From: an uncultured Clostridia bacterium
GTDB lineage: Bacteria; Bacillota; Clostridia; Oscillospirales; Acutalibacteraceae
Assembly (NCBI GenBank): GCA_947585965.1
Contig: CANPXK010000011.1
Coordinates: forward strand, 1 to 50,204
Length of the DNA: 50,204 bases
Direction of reading: 5' to 3'
In this document: piece after piece, positions 36,777 through 45,616 of the stretch
Numbering within the stretch: position 1 is the stretch's first letter
How the letters are laid out: every line of letters starts with the position of its first letter
The notes under the pieces: model-generated
Seen by the model: only the letters and a program-made list of their open reading frames with translations
The model's database searches: none
Told to the model about the DNA's origin: nothing
Program-made: the position numbers and the translations under genes

Positions 36777-39700
36777 TTACATTACCCTCATAGCTTCCGC
36801 AAATGTATATTTCGTATTAGCCCAATCAATTGCCTGTTCAAAGTATTTATTGTATCCGATATATGTATCTGACAGATAATATTGGCTGAAGGGTATCATT
36901 TCAATACAGAAACCGGGCTTGTTGTATGCATATCTGAACCAGTTTTCAAGTCCTCCCGCATATTCGGATTCAACTGTAGTATTTTCAAACAGCAGATATT
37001 TGCATTTTTTGGAAAGAGCGGAAGCAAGCTTACTGTCATTCGGTATTGTGCCGTTTGCCCGGTCACGCCAATAAATACCGCCGCCGAGAATATGCATACT
37101 CAGCATAAACCGGAAGTTGTTGTTGCTGCATAGCTTTATAATAGCTTTGGTTTCAGGCTCGGAGGCTGCCGACGGTCCTCTGTAATTGGTTTGGTTTTTA
37201 TCCGTCCCGTCAGTTGCACCTTCCCAATGGAACGGGTAGTTTCTGTTCAGATTCACGGCATTGGCATTCCCTTTGAAGCTGTCGTTTTCAAAAGAGCTCG
37301 GAACGTACAGAGGCTTATCCTTGGTATTTGCAATTTGTGTTCCGTCAGGATTGGACATAGGCACAATATAAAGAGTATATTTGTTAAGCAGGCTGCGGAT
37401 ATCATAACTGCCGTATTTCTGATTGTTCTTATATGCGTCAGCATATTCCTCGATAACCCGCATAACGTATGAAACAGTTATATGCTCTCTTGCATGGATT
37501 CCCCCGACAATGAGAGCCTTTTTGCTGCCGGTTCCAAGCTGAACGAGCTTTATATCACGGTTCTGTACACTTTTACCTATAGTGGATACTTTTATGATAT
37601 CGGGATAGGATTTTTTGAGATATGACAAATCATTATAAACCTGTTCGGGTGTATATGCCTTTTTATAGTCAACAACATATACTCTGACTTTGGTTTTTGC
37701 GGTTTTTCCATTTACTGTTTTTGCCGTTATAACAACATTGCCGGCTTTTTTAGCCGTAACCTTTCCGTTTTTAACAGTTGCCGTGTCATTGTCCGAGCTT
37801 GTCCATGTAACTGTGCTGATGACATTTTTGGACGGGGTCAAGGTTGCTTTAAGAGTGACAGATTTTCCCGCCTTAAGGCTGACAGAGCTTTTACTGAGTG
37901 TAATTTTCGTAGGAAGACCTTTTACGGTAACCTTGCACACTGCTGTTTTCCCGTTTGAAGTTTTTGCGGTTATAGTGGCAGTACCGATATTCTTTGCCGT
38001 AATCTTTCCGTTTTTGACAGTGGCAATATTTGAATCCGAGGTCGACCATGTGACATTTTTAAGAGTAGTATTGTTTGGTGAAATTGTAGCCTTAAGTGTT
38101 GCCGATTTTCCCTTTTGCAATGAAAGGGATGTCTTGTTAAGCTTGATTGATGTCGGATAAATTTGTACTGTGACCTTACATGATATTGTTTTTTCGTTAG
38201 AGGTTTTAGCGGTTATCTCGGCGGTGCCTACACCTTTAGCGGTAACGGTACCGTTTTTTACGGAAGCTACTTTTGTATCCGAGCTTGTCCATGTAACTTT
38301 TTTATTTGTAGCATTGTTTGGCGAAACCGTTGCCTTCAGGGTATAGGTCTTACCGTTTTGAATGGAAACAGCAGACTTGTTGAGCTTAATACTCGTTGGC
38401 AATATCTCTACTTTTACAACACATTTTGATGTTTTACCGTTGGATGTCCTGACCGTGACTGTTGCGGAACCAATTGACTTCGCAGTGATTTTACCGTTTG
38501 ATACGGTTAAAACTTTGGTATTTGAGCTTGACCATGTAACCTTTTTATCTGTAGCATCCTTCGGATATACGGTTGCCTTGAGTGTATAGTTTTTTCCTTT
38601 TCCAAGTGTTACAGAGGTTTTACTGAGTTTAACGCTTGTTGGTTTAGCAATAACATTAATTGTACATTTAGCGGTTTTGCCGTTTACCGTGGATGCGGTA
38701 ATTGTTGCCTTACCTGTACCTTTTGCGGTGATTTTACCCTTTGATACGGTGGCAACCTTACTGTTTGATGTTGTCCATGTAACATTTTTTTCTGTCGTAT
38801 TCCCGGGATTTATGGTTGCCTTAACTGTCTGAGATTTTCCCTTTTCAAGTGTTATGGAACTTTTGCTCAGCTTAATGCTTGTCGGCATTATGACAACCCG
38901 CACAGTATACGAAGCTGTCTTTCCGTTTACCGTCTTTGCCGTGATAATTGCCGTACCGGTTGATACAGCTTTTATTCTGCCGCCGTTTACGGTAACAATT
39001 TTATTGTCAGAGCTTGACCATATTACCGTTTTGTCGGTTGTATCCTGAGGATAAATTTTAGCCACAAGTGTAAAGGTTTCTCCTTTTTGCAGTGTGATGG
39101 ATGTCTGGCTGATCACAATGCTTTCGGCGGGAACGGTAACAGTTACCCTGCAAGAGGCGGTCAGTCCGTTTGCCGAGGTTGCTGTTATATCGGCGGTACC
39201 GCCTGAAATTGCTATGATTACACCATCCGATACAACCGCAACATTCTCATCGGAGCTTGACCACGTAATAGTTTTGTCCGATGAATCCTCAGGAAGTACT
39301 TTTGCCGTAATTACTTCGGTTTTTCCTTTTTCCATGGAGAGTGAGGTTTTGCTCAGCTTTATGCTCTTTTCGGGAACTGTAACAGTAACGTTACATACGG
39401 CGGTAATACCGTTTGAGGTTGAGGCGGTTATACTTGCCGTGCCTTTTGATACTGCCGTAAGTACTCCCTCTGCTACTGATACGACAGATTCATCGGAGCT
39501 TGTCCATGTTATGGTTTTATCCGCAGTATCTTCGGGAAGGACCTCTGCCGTCAAAACTTCCGTTTTGCCCTTCTCAATGGTGATATCCGTTTTGCTGAGT
39601 TTTATTTCCTGCGGTTCTGTTTCTTCGGCATCATTTAATGATATATCGTTTTTTTGGTTCCCGGCTGATCGGACAGTGTCGGGAGCCAACGTACTTTCGT

Positions 39701-39824
39701 TGATTTCCGCTGCATTTACGCTCATTGAATAATCTGTCACCTGTGGCAAAGCAAATGAAAAACCGCCTGCAAGTACAAGGGTTGACAGTAGAACAGAGAT
39801 GGATTTTTTGATAAACATTTTCAT
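36777..39824 (-). CDS. Secreted M14 zinc carboxypeptidase with eight Big2 repeats
   Basis: 1015 residues from ATG 39824 (AAGGAGG upstream); the 39995 extension has no site. The signal peptide is MKMFIKKSISVLLSTLVLAG. Eight tandem Big2 Ig-like repeats of about 81 residues fill roughly residues 75-720. The C-terminal domain (about 725-1015) is a peptidase M14. It has the zinc motif HARE in GGIHAREHITVSYV at about 776, the substrate region NPDGTQIANT and NLNRNYPFHW, the second zinc His in MLSMHILGGG at about 906 and the catalytic Glu in FCIEMIP at about 973. It resembles carboxypeptidase T or gamma-D-glutamyl-meso-DAP peptidases, so peptides or peptidoglycan stems are candidate substrates. No anchor is seen. 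Confidence 0.9.
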   Translation of the reverse strand: MKMFIKKSISVLLSTLVLAGGFSFALPQVTDYSMSVNAAEINESTLAPDTVRSAGNQKNDISLNDAEETEPQEIKLSKTDITIEKGKTEVLTAEVLPEDTADKTITWTSSDESVVSVAEGVLTAVSKGTASITASTSNGITAVCNVTVTVPEKSIKLSKTSLSMEKGKTEVITAKVLPEDSSDKTITWSSSDENVAVVSDGVIIAISGGTADITATSANGLTASCRVTVTVPAESIVISQTSITLQKGETFTLVAKIYPQDTTDKTVIWSSSDNKIVTVNGGRIKAVSTGTAIITAKTVNGKTASYTVRVVIMPTSIKLSKSSITLEKGKSQTVKATINPGNTTEKNVTWTTSNSKVATVSKGKITAKGTGKATITASTVNGKTAKCTINVIAKPTSVKLSKTSVTLGKGKNYTLKATVYPKDATDKKVTWSSSNTKVLTVSNGKITAKSIGSATVTVRTSNGKTSKCVVKVEILPTSIKLNKSAVSIQNGKTYTLKATVSPNNATNKKVTWTSSDTKVASVKNGTVTAKGVGTAEITAKTSNEKTISCKVTVQIYPTSIKLNKTSLSLQKGKSATLKATISPNNTTLKNVTWSTSDSNIATVKNGKITAKNIGTATITAKTSNGKTAVCKVTVKGLPTKITLSKSSVSLKAGKSVTLKATLTPSKNVISTVTWTSSDNDTATVKNGKVTAKKAGNVVITAKTVNGKTAKTKVRVYVVDYKKAYTPEQVYNDLSYLKKSYPDIIKVSTIGKSVQNRDIKLVQLGTGSKKALIVGGIHAREHITVSYVMRVIEEYADAYKNNQKYGSYDIRSLLNKYTLYIVPMSNPDGTQIANTKDKPLYVPSSFENDSFKGNANAVNLNRNYPFHWEGATDGTDKNQTNYRGPSAASEPETKAIIKLCSNNNFRFMLSMHILGGGIYWRDRANGTIPNDSKLASALSKKCKYLLFENTTVESEYAGGLENWFRYAYNKPGFCIEMIPFSQYYLSDTYIGYNKYFEQAIDWANTKYTFAEAMRVM

Positions 39825-39912
39825 ATTTTCCTCCTTGATCCGGTATAAATCAGACTTCTTATTAATTTTAAAAATATTGCGTCCGAGTGGTTCAGACGCA
39901 ATATAAAGAAAT

Positions 39913-41313
39913 TTATGATTTTTCCTTGATATATTTATCAATAGCCTTTGCGGCTGCCTTTCCGGCACCCATTGCGAGTATAACAGTTGCCGCACCCGTC
40001 ACGGCATCACCGCCTGCATAAACACCTTCTCTTGTTGTAAGACCGTCATCACCGTTCGTAACGATACAGCCATGCTTATTAGTTTCAAGTCCCGGTGTTG
40101 TACTTCTGATAAGCGGGTTGGGACTTGTACCGATAGACATTATCATCGTATCCACATCAAGTGTAAATTCGCTTCCTTCCTTTACTATGGGACGTCTTCT
40201 TCCGCTTGCATCAGGTTCACCAAGCTCCATCTCAACGCATTTCATACCGCACACATCGCCGTTTTCATCACCGAGGACTTCAACCGGATTTGTAAGAGTC
40301 TTGAATATGATACCTTCCTCTTCGGCGTGCTCAACTTCCTCCTTACGTGCCGGAAGCTCCTGCATACCACGTCTGTATACTATATAAACCTCTTCGGCAC
40401 CCATTCTCTTTGCAGACCTTGCCGCATCCATTGCAACATTTCCTCCGCCTACAACGGCAACCTTTTTACTGTGTTTTATGGGTGTTTTGCTGCCCTTTTG
40501 ATATGCCTTCATAAGGTTTATACGGGTAAGATATTCATTGGCAGAATAAACTCCCTTAAGACTTTCTCCGGGAATATTCATAAAACGGGGAAGACCCGCA
40601 CCGCTGCCGATATACACGGCTTCGTTACCCATTTCAAAAAGCTCGTCTATAGTAAGTACCTTTCCGATTACCATATTGGTTTCTATATCCACTCCAATGG
40701 CTTTAAGGTTATCAATTTCTTTCTGAACGATAATTTTCGGGAGTCTGAATTCGGGTATGCCATAGACAAGAACTCCTCCCGCAAGGTGGAGTGCCTCGTA
40801 TACAGTCACCTTATATCCGAGTTTTGCAAGATCTCCGGCGGCAGTAAGACCGCTCGGACCGGCACCGATAACTGCGACCTTATGACCATTCGGTGTGGGA
40901 ATTTCCGGTTTTTCCGTACAATGCTCACGATGATAATCTGCTACGAATCTTTCAAGCCTGCCTATTCCCACAGGCTCACCCTTGATACCTCTGACACATT
41001 TTGATTCACACTGTGTTTCCTGTGGGCAAACTCTGCCGCATACGGCGGGAAGCGAGCTGGACTGTGATATGATCTGATATGCTCCCTCCATATCCTCGTT
41101 TGCAACCTTTTCGATAAATGCGGGTATATCTATTTGTACCGGACAGGCAGAACGGCATGGTTTATTTTTGCAGTTAAGACAGCGTTTAGCCTCATTTACA
41201 GCCATATCATAGGTATATCCCAAAGCAACCTCATTAAAATTATTTCTTCGTATCTGAGGATCCTGAACGGGCATAGGGCATTTTTTCGGATCCATATTTT
41301 TCTGTATAGCCAT
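39913..41313 (-). CDS. nfnB: NADPH-binding subunit of NfnAB / glutamate synthase small-chain homologue
   Basis: About 466 residues. The N-terminal Cys-rich part (CLNCKNKPCRSACPVQ, CGRVCPQETQCESKC) holds Fe-S clusters. An FAD motif VAVIGAGPSGLTAAGDLAK and an NADP motif VAVVGGGNVAMDAARSAKRMG follow. Alone it resembles GltD/SudA. Directly upstream is an NfnA-type partner with a TGATG stop/start overlap, and no gltB is present, so the NADH-dependent reduced ferredoxin:NADP+ oxidoreductase is the better assignment. This electron-bifurcating enzyme balances NADH, NADPH and ferredoxin. A GTG at 41316 is an alternative start. Confidence 0.88.
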   Translation of the reverse strand: MAIQKNMDPKKCPMPVQDPQIRRNNFNEVALGYTYDMAVNEAKRCLNCKNKPCRSACPVQIDIPAFIEKVANEDMEGAYQIISQSSSLPAVCGRVCPQETQCESKCVRGIKGEPVGIGRLERFVADYHREHCTEKPEIPTPNGHKVAVIGAGPSGLTAAGDLAKLGYKVTVYEALHLAGGVLVYGIPEFRLPKIIVQKEIDNLKAIGVDIETNMVIGKVLTIDELFEMGNEAVYIGSGAGLPRFMNIPGESLKGVYSANEYLTRINLMKAYQKGSKTPIKHSKKVAVVGGGNVAMDAARSAKRMGAEEVYIVYRRGMQELPARKEEVEHAEEEGIIFKTLTNPVEVLGDENGDVCGMKCVEMELGEPDASGRRRPIVKEGSEFTLDVDTMIMSIGTSPNPLIRSTTPGLETNKHGCIVTNGDDGLTTREGVYAGGDAVTGAATVILAMGAGKAAAKAIDKYIKEKS

Positions 41314-42158
41314 CACTCTTTTACCTCCTGTTTGAGAAGATTGCAGTTTTCCTCACGTGCGCTTGCTTCAAATTCCTTATACATAGCTCCTCTTTTCATA
41401 GCCTCATCAAAATCAACAAGATGACCGTCAAAATCAGGACCGTCAACACAGGCAAATTTTGTTTCCCCTCCAACGGTCAGACGACAGCCTCCGCACATAC
41501 CTGTACCGTCTATCATAATGGGGTTCATGCTCACGACAGTCTTAATATCATACTTTTTGGTAAGTTGAGAAACGAATTTCATCATAATAACAGGACCTAT
41601 TGCGATAACCTCGTCATATTTGTTCCCTTCCTTGATAAGCTCCTCAAGTGCATTGGTAACAAGACCTTTTTCGCCGTAGCTTCCGTCATCGGTCATCATT
41701 TTAAGAACGGAGCTTACGTTTTTGAATTCATCTTCAAGAATAACCAGATCCTTATTTCTGAATCCGACTATGCTGTGAACTTCACAGCCGAGATTGTGGA
41801 GTTTTTTTGCTATAGGATAAGCTATTGCACAACCCACGCCGCCGCCTACTACAGCAACCTTCTTAAGTCCTTCTGTTTCGCTCGGTTTACCGAGGGGACC
41901 CACAAAATCATGCAGACAATCGCCTTCGTTCAGTGTATTAAGCTCCATTGTAGCTCCTCCCACAATCTGGAAGATAATGGTAACTGTACCCTTATCCCTG
42001 TCAAAGTCCGCAATAGTAAGGGGAACACGTTCGCTGTCCTCCTTTGCTCTGAAAATGATAAACTGTCCCGGTTCGGCCTTTCCCGCAATAAGCGGAGCCT
42101 CTATTTCCATAAGAGTAACCGTTGGATTAAGTTCCTTTTTGCTGACTATTTTAAACAT
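41313..42158 (-). CDS. nfnA: NfnA: ferredoxin-NADP+ reductase, FAD/[2Fe-2S] subunit
   Basis: A 281-residue protein starting MFKIVSKKELNPTVTLMEIEA (ATG 42158, AAAGG upstream; the frame to 42218 is extra). FAD-binding RVPLTIADFDRDKGTV, NAD-binding KVAVVGGGVGCAIAYPIAK, and the C-terminal cluster site GTGMCGGCRLTVGG with FACVDGPDFDGHLVDF are those of the dihydroorotate dehydrogenase electron-transfer (PyrK-like) family. With nfnB it should form the NfnAB complex. The two genes overlap by one base, so they are translationally coupled. Confidence 0.9.
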   Translation of the reverse strand: MFKIVSKKELNPTVTLMEIEAPLIAGKAEPGQFIIFRAKEDSERVPLTIADFDRDKGTVTIIFQIVGGATMELNTLNEGDCLHDFVGPLGKPSETEGLKKVAVVGGGVGCAIAYPIAKKLHNLGCEVHSIVGFRNKDLVILEDEFKNVSSVLKMMTDDGSYGEKGLVTNALEELIKEGNKYDEVIAIGPVIMMKFVSQLTKKYDIKTVVSMNPIMIDGTGMCGGCRLTVGGETKFACVDGPDFDGHLVDFDEAMKRGAMYKEFEASAREENCNLLKQEVKE

Positions 42159-42260
42159 ATGCCGCAATCCTTTCTTTAAGTTATAAAAAATATCTGAGTC
42201 AATTATAGGTATCATCATTTTATATCCGGCAGGACAAAATCTATGATATAAACCAAGATA

Positions 42261-42289
42261 ATTATAGCATATATACGTTAAATTTACAA
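42261..42289 (-). promoter_or_regulatory. nfnAB promoter
   Basis: On the minus strand TTGTAA (42284-42289), a 17-bp spacer and TATAAT (42261-42266). The transcript would have about 95 nt of leader before the ATG. Confidence 0.6.
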
Positions 42290-42306
42290 TACTTATAAAA
42301 AACCGA

Positions 42307-42337
42307 CAGAAATAAATTTATATAAAATTTATTTCTG
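42307..42337. promoter_or_regulatory. Perfect 13-bp inverted repeat between divergent genes
   Basis: CAGAAATAAATTT and AAATTTATTTCTG are separated by ATATA. It lies 18 bp upstream of the nfnAB -35 box and about 90 bp before the AraC-gene promoter. It is an operator candidate, or a cruciform-forming spacer. The sequence CCGACAG recurs nearby at about 42303 and 42480. Confidence 0.45.
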
Positions 42338-42424
42338 CAAATATTGCATACTCACATTTATAAATCCCGATTGAAAAAATGGAAGGTGTGAATAAATACG
42401 TATATAAAAATGATTTAATTATAC

Positions 42425-42453
42425 TTGATGAAATTGATTAATAGTAATATAAT
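42425..42453 (+). promoter_or_regulatory. Promoter of the AraC-family regulator
   Basis: TTGATG (42425-42430), a 17-bp spacer and TATAAT (42448-42453). The leader to the ATG is about 105 nt. An AAGGGGTGA ribosome site lies at 42549-42557. Confidence 0.55.
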
Positions 42454-42564
42454 ACTATTGTGTCAGTTTATATTAAAACCGACAGCTTTTACATATCTAC
42501 ATAATCATGAATATATTTCGATATATTCAAAGTAGAACAAAACAATTTTAAGGGGTGAACGATT

Positions 42565-43458
42565 ATGCAGTTTGATGAACTCGAGTACCTTAAGGAAACA
42601 GGACAAAAGGGCGATTTTTTAATGCCGTATACTGTCGTAAGGACGGTTATGCCTGACTTTTTTACGACTTATCCTATGCACTGGCACGAGGAAATGGAAA
42701 TTGTATATGTGGAAAGCGGGGAATTCAATGAATATATTGACCTTGAAAATTACCATGTGAGGGCAGGGGACATTATTCTTATAAATCCGTGTGTTCTCCA
42801 TTCATTCAAGAATTATGAAAATATCAGAACTAAGTTTACAACGATAATATTCAGCTTTAATATGATAACGGGAAATAATACCGACGGCTGTGCGATAAAG
42901 TATCTGACGCCTTATCTTGACGGAATGTATATCAATCCGGTTGTGATTTCAAAGGATGCACCACATTATGGGGAACTGGAGGCAAGTGTAAAGAGGCTTG
43001 TCGAATTGTTTGACAATAAGGAGGATTATTTTGAAATAGGAATAAAATCCGAACTGTATAAGATGTTTTTCGTTTTGTTCAAATATTTTTTCCGTCCTGA
43101 TATGCACCAGCCCGATATAAAGGATAATACAACAAGAAATATAAAAACAATTCTCGACTATATTGATGAAAACTATATGCACCCCATTACGATAGATGAG
43201 CTTGCGGAAACGGTTAATTTAAGTAAGCACTATTTTATGAGGTTCTTTAAGAAATACATGGGAATGACCTGTATAGAATACATAAATGATTACCGGCTTA
43301 ACATTGCCGCGAACCATCTTGTCAATACAGGAATGCAGATAACGGAAATTGCCGAAAAAATAGGGATAACAAATTTATCCTATTTTAACAGGATATTCAA
43401 AAAGAAATTTGATATGACACCGAAGGAATACAGATATAACGTTGATAAATCAAGATGA
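42565..43458 (+). CDS. AraC-family transcriptional regulator with N-terminal cupin
   Basis: A 297-residue regulator. The cupin-like sensor domain (about residues 20-110; MHWHEEMEIVYVESGEF, VRAGDIILINPCVLHSF) would bind a small ligand, often a sugar. The two C-terminal helix-turn-helix motifs are ITIDELAETVNLSKHYFMRF and ITEIAEKIGITNLSYFNRIF, ending with the conserved FKKKFDMTPKEYR. The LRR surface-protein gene begins 16 bp downstream on the same strand, so the two are likely co-transcribed. That suggests control of surface-protein expression or a shared signal. Confidence 0.93.
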   Translation: MQFDELEYLKETGQKGDFLMPYTVVRTVMPDFFTTYPMHWHEEMEIVYVESGEFNEYIDLENYHVRAGDIILINPCVLHSFKNYENIRTKFTTIIFSFNMITGNNTDGCAIKYLTPYLDGMYINPVVISKDAPHYGELEASVKRLVELFDNKEDYFEIGIKSELYKMFFVLFKYFFRPDMHQPDIKDNTTRNIKTILDYIDENYMHPITIDELAETVNLSKHYFMRFFKKYMGMTCIEYINDYRLNIAANHLVNTGMQITEIAEKIGITNLSYFNRIFKKKFDMTPKEYRYNVDKSR

Positions 43459-43474
43459 AACCGGAGAGAAAGTT

Positions 43475-45265
43475 ATGAAAAGAAAAGCAGTGAAAATTAT
43501 TTCAGCACTAACGGCAGCTGTTGTGACTGTATCTTTATGCGGCATATCAGATGTGTATGCGGCAAATTTTATTGATAACGGAGATTTCAGATATCTGATT
43601 TCGGAGGAGGACAAAACAGCTGAAATAATCAGCTATGAAGGTAAAAGTCTTTATGTATCCGTTCCGGACAATGTTGAGGGTTACACCGTGGTATCGGTCG
43701 GCGCAGCGGCATTCAGAGGAAGTGAAACAATAAAGGAACTTGAAATACCGGAAAGTATCAAAGAAATAAAGAACTGTGCATTTCAGAATTGCACGGCACT
43801 GAAAAAGGTACAGATACCGGCTTCTGTCACAAAGATAGGCGATTCCGCCTTTTCGGGTTGTGAGGCACTGACAGATATCAGTATTGATGACGGATTGACG
43901 GAATTAGGCAAATATGCATTTTCGGAATGTAAATCCCTTGAAACTCTGCATTTACCCAACAGCCTGGACAGTATAGGGGATTATGCATTCCTTAACTGTA
44001 CATCGCTGACCGAACCGGGTATACCCAAGGCATTGAGAAGTTTCGGAAAATATGCTCTTGAAAATACAAGATGGATAAAGGAGCAAAAAAATGAATTTGT
44101 TACCGTAGGTGACGGAATACTAATTAAGTATACAGGTGACAGCGAGGTCAAAAGTCTTCCGGATAAAGTAAAGGTTGTGGGAAGCTATTCTTTTGCAGGA
44201 AACAGGAAAATCAGGCAGGTTATGCTGCCAAGCTCTGTTAATTCAATAGATGTTTCGGCATTTGAAAATTGTACTGCACTTAACAATGTATATATTCCCT
44301 CATCGGTTGCACAGATAGGGGAAAGAGCGTTTTACGGTTGCACCTCATTAAAGACTGTTGATTTTCCTAACGGAATAAACACTATTGAAAAATCTGTGTT
44401 TCAGGATTCGGGACTTGAGAGCTTTGAAATTTCGCCGAATGTTTCAAATGTCGGTGAAAGTGCTTTTGAGGGTTGCACAAAATTAAAGGATGTAAAAATA
44501 GGTGATGGGGTCAAAAAAATAGGAGTAAATTCGTTTAAACACTGTAGCACCCTCAGCAGGGTTGTATTTCCCGAAACACTCAAAGAAATTGATGAAAATG
44601 CTTTTGACGGCTGTTCCGGACTGCTCAGAGCAGAGTTTAACGGAGGAACGACACTGAAATCAGGTGTTTTCAACGAATGTACAAATTTATTGGCTGTTGT
44701 TTTCTATAAAAACCCGCCCGAGATTGATGATAATGCTTTTTCTCTTACTCCGAGGGTTGTAATCTACAGTGATAATAATGTGTATCTGCAGGAATATGCT
44801 TCAAGGAACGGCAAACAGAGTGACAGTATCAGAAACCTGCCGGCATACGATGAGAATACGGAACTGATATCGGAGAATGTCGGAAAATTTGATTTTTCCG
44901 CAGGATACACGCTTGTAGGATTTTTAATAGTTGTTATAGATCTTGCTTTTGTCATACTCACAAGTGCCTACATATTGTTTATTGAGCCGAAGCAGAGGCT
45001 CAAACGCCGTGCCGCATCAAAATCAAAGAAAGCTGCCATAAAAAGAGATGACGAACCGGTTACTTATGTAAAAGCACCCAGTCGCAGGAAAATAAGGCAG
45101 GATTCTGAGGCCGCAAGGCGGCGGACAAGTCCTTCAAAGCACAGTTCTATTGACAGCTCATCAGCCAAAAGACCCGTGTCCAAGAAACAAAACAGCAATA
45201 AAACTCATGACAGAGACATAAAAAGTGGCAACACAAAGACATTTGAGCGTCCAACCAACCATTAA
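43475..45265 (+). CDS. BspA-type leucine-rich repeat surface protein with C-terminal membrane anchor
   Basis: About 596 residues from ATG 43475 (GGAGAGAAAG upstream). The signal peptide is MKRKAVKIISALTAAVVTVS. About a dozen BspA-type LRRs (pattern SIKEIKNCAFQNCTALKKVQIP) span about residues 65-445, with the recurring VGDGILIKY insertion. A linker precedes one transmembrane helix (FLIVVIDLAFVILTSAYILF) at about residues 480-505. A basic, Ser/Lys/Arg-rich tail of about 90 residues follows, predicted to be cytosolic. It is probably an adhesion or binding protein held in the membrane. Copy B of the structured repeat begins at the base after the stop codon. Confidence 0.88.
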   Translation: MKRKAVKIISALTAAVVTVSLCGISDVYAANFIDNGDFRYLISEEDKTAEIISYEGKSLYVSVPDNVEGYTVVSVGAAAFRGSETIKELEIPESIKEIKNCAFQNCTALKKVQIPASVTKIGDSAFSGCEALTDISIDDGLTELGKYAFSECKSLETLHLPNSLDSIGDYAFLNCTSLTEPGIPKALRSFGKYALENTRWIKEQKNEFVTVGDGILIKYTGDSEVKSLPDKVKVVGSYSFAGNRKIRQVMLPSSVNSIDVSAFENCTALNNVYIPSSVAQIGERAFYGCTSLKTVDFPNGINTIEKSVFQDSGLESFEISPNVSNVGESAFEGCTKLKDVKIGDGVKKIGVNSFKHCSTLSRVVFPETLKEIDENAFDGCSGLLRAEFNGGTTLKSGVFNECTNLLAVVFYKNPPEIDDNAFSLTPRVVIYSDNNVYLQEYASRNGKQSDSIRNLPAYDENTELISENVGKFDFSAGYTLVGFLIVVIDLAFVILTSAYILFIEPKQRLKRRAASKSKKAAIKRDDEPVTYVKAPSRRKIRQDSEAARRRTSPSKHSSIDSSSAKRPVSKKQNSNKTHDRDIKSGNTKTFERPTNH

Positions 45266-45556
45266 GCGGGGAGCCCCCGCAGGCAATTCGCGGCGGCGTG
45301 CCGCCGCTGTCATGTTCGCGGGGTCGCTCACTGCGTTCGCTTTGATTGTTGTGGATGGGTAGTCTGTTTCCGCGATAATTAGTTTGCCTGTCGGAACGCG
45401 GCAGAGAGTGTCGAGAAAGCCTCTAGCGAGGCTTTCCGCAAAACAGAAATGACATACTTATCGCTTGTTCATGGAGTAAATTGACGGTCGAGCTATAGAC
45501 TAATTTGCCTGAGTAAATTAGTTACGAATTGACAGCGGGGGCACCCCGCCCGATTT
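45266..45556. repeat. Dispersed structured repeat, copy B
   Basis: The inverted partner of 5151-5404, beginning directly after the LRR gene stop. Hairpins in forward coordinates are GCGGGG-AGC-CCCCGC (45266-45280), GCGGCG-TGC-CGCCGC (about 45291-45307), an internal GAAAGCCTC-tagc-GAGGCTTTC (45415-45436), and GCGGGG-GCA-CCCCGC (about 45535-45549). The internal stem occupies the place of GAGCGGCT/AGCCGCTC in copy A: sequence differs, pairing is kept. Other blocks are nearly identical to copy A. It lacks any transposase. The orientation relative to the upstream gene is the same as for iscU and copy A. Confidence 0.85.
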
Positions 45557-45595
45557 GTATATTATGTTTATAATAGGAAAAAATATAATATACAA
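45555..45595. promoter_or_regulatory. Inverted repeat in the leader of the lone ABC ATPase
   Basis: TTGTATATTAT (45555-45565) and ATAATATACAA (45585-45595) are perfect 11-bp arms with a 19-bp spacer, 21 bp before the ATG 45617. It could be an operator or an RNA hairpin. It begins at the outer edge of repeat copy B. Confidence 0.5.
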
Positions 45596-45616
45596 AAATA
45601 TAACGGGGAGTTGTAT

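Noticed and set aside
37919-39620. Regular repeat pattern suggestive of CRISPR
   Set aside because: The period is about 243 bp and matches 81-residue Big2 protein domains; there are no short identical repeats with unique spacers.
37690-39732. Long plus-strand frames opposite the M14 carboxypeptidase repeats
   Set aside because: Same cause: antisense of Big2 repeats, repeating VFAVI/ELDHVT patterns.
40072-41004. 310-residue plus-strand frame opposite nfnB
   Set aside because: Antisense shadow of a gene with clear FAD and NADP motifs.
39913-41313. Glutamate synthase small subunit (gltD)
   Set aside because: No large subunit nearby, and a PyrK-like partner is translationally coupled, so NfnB is the better call.
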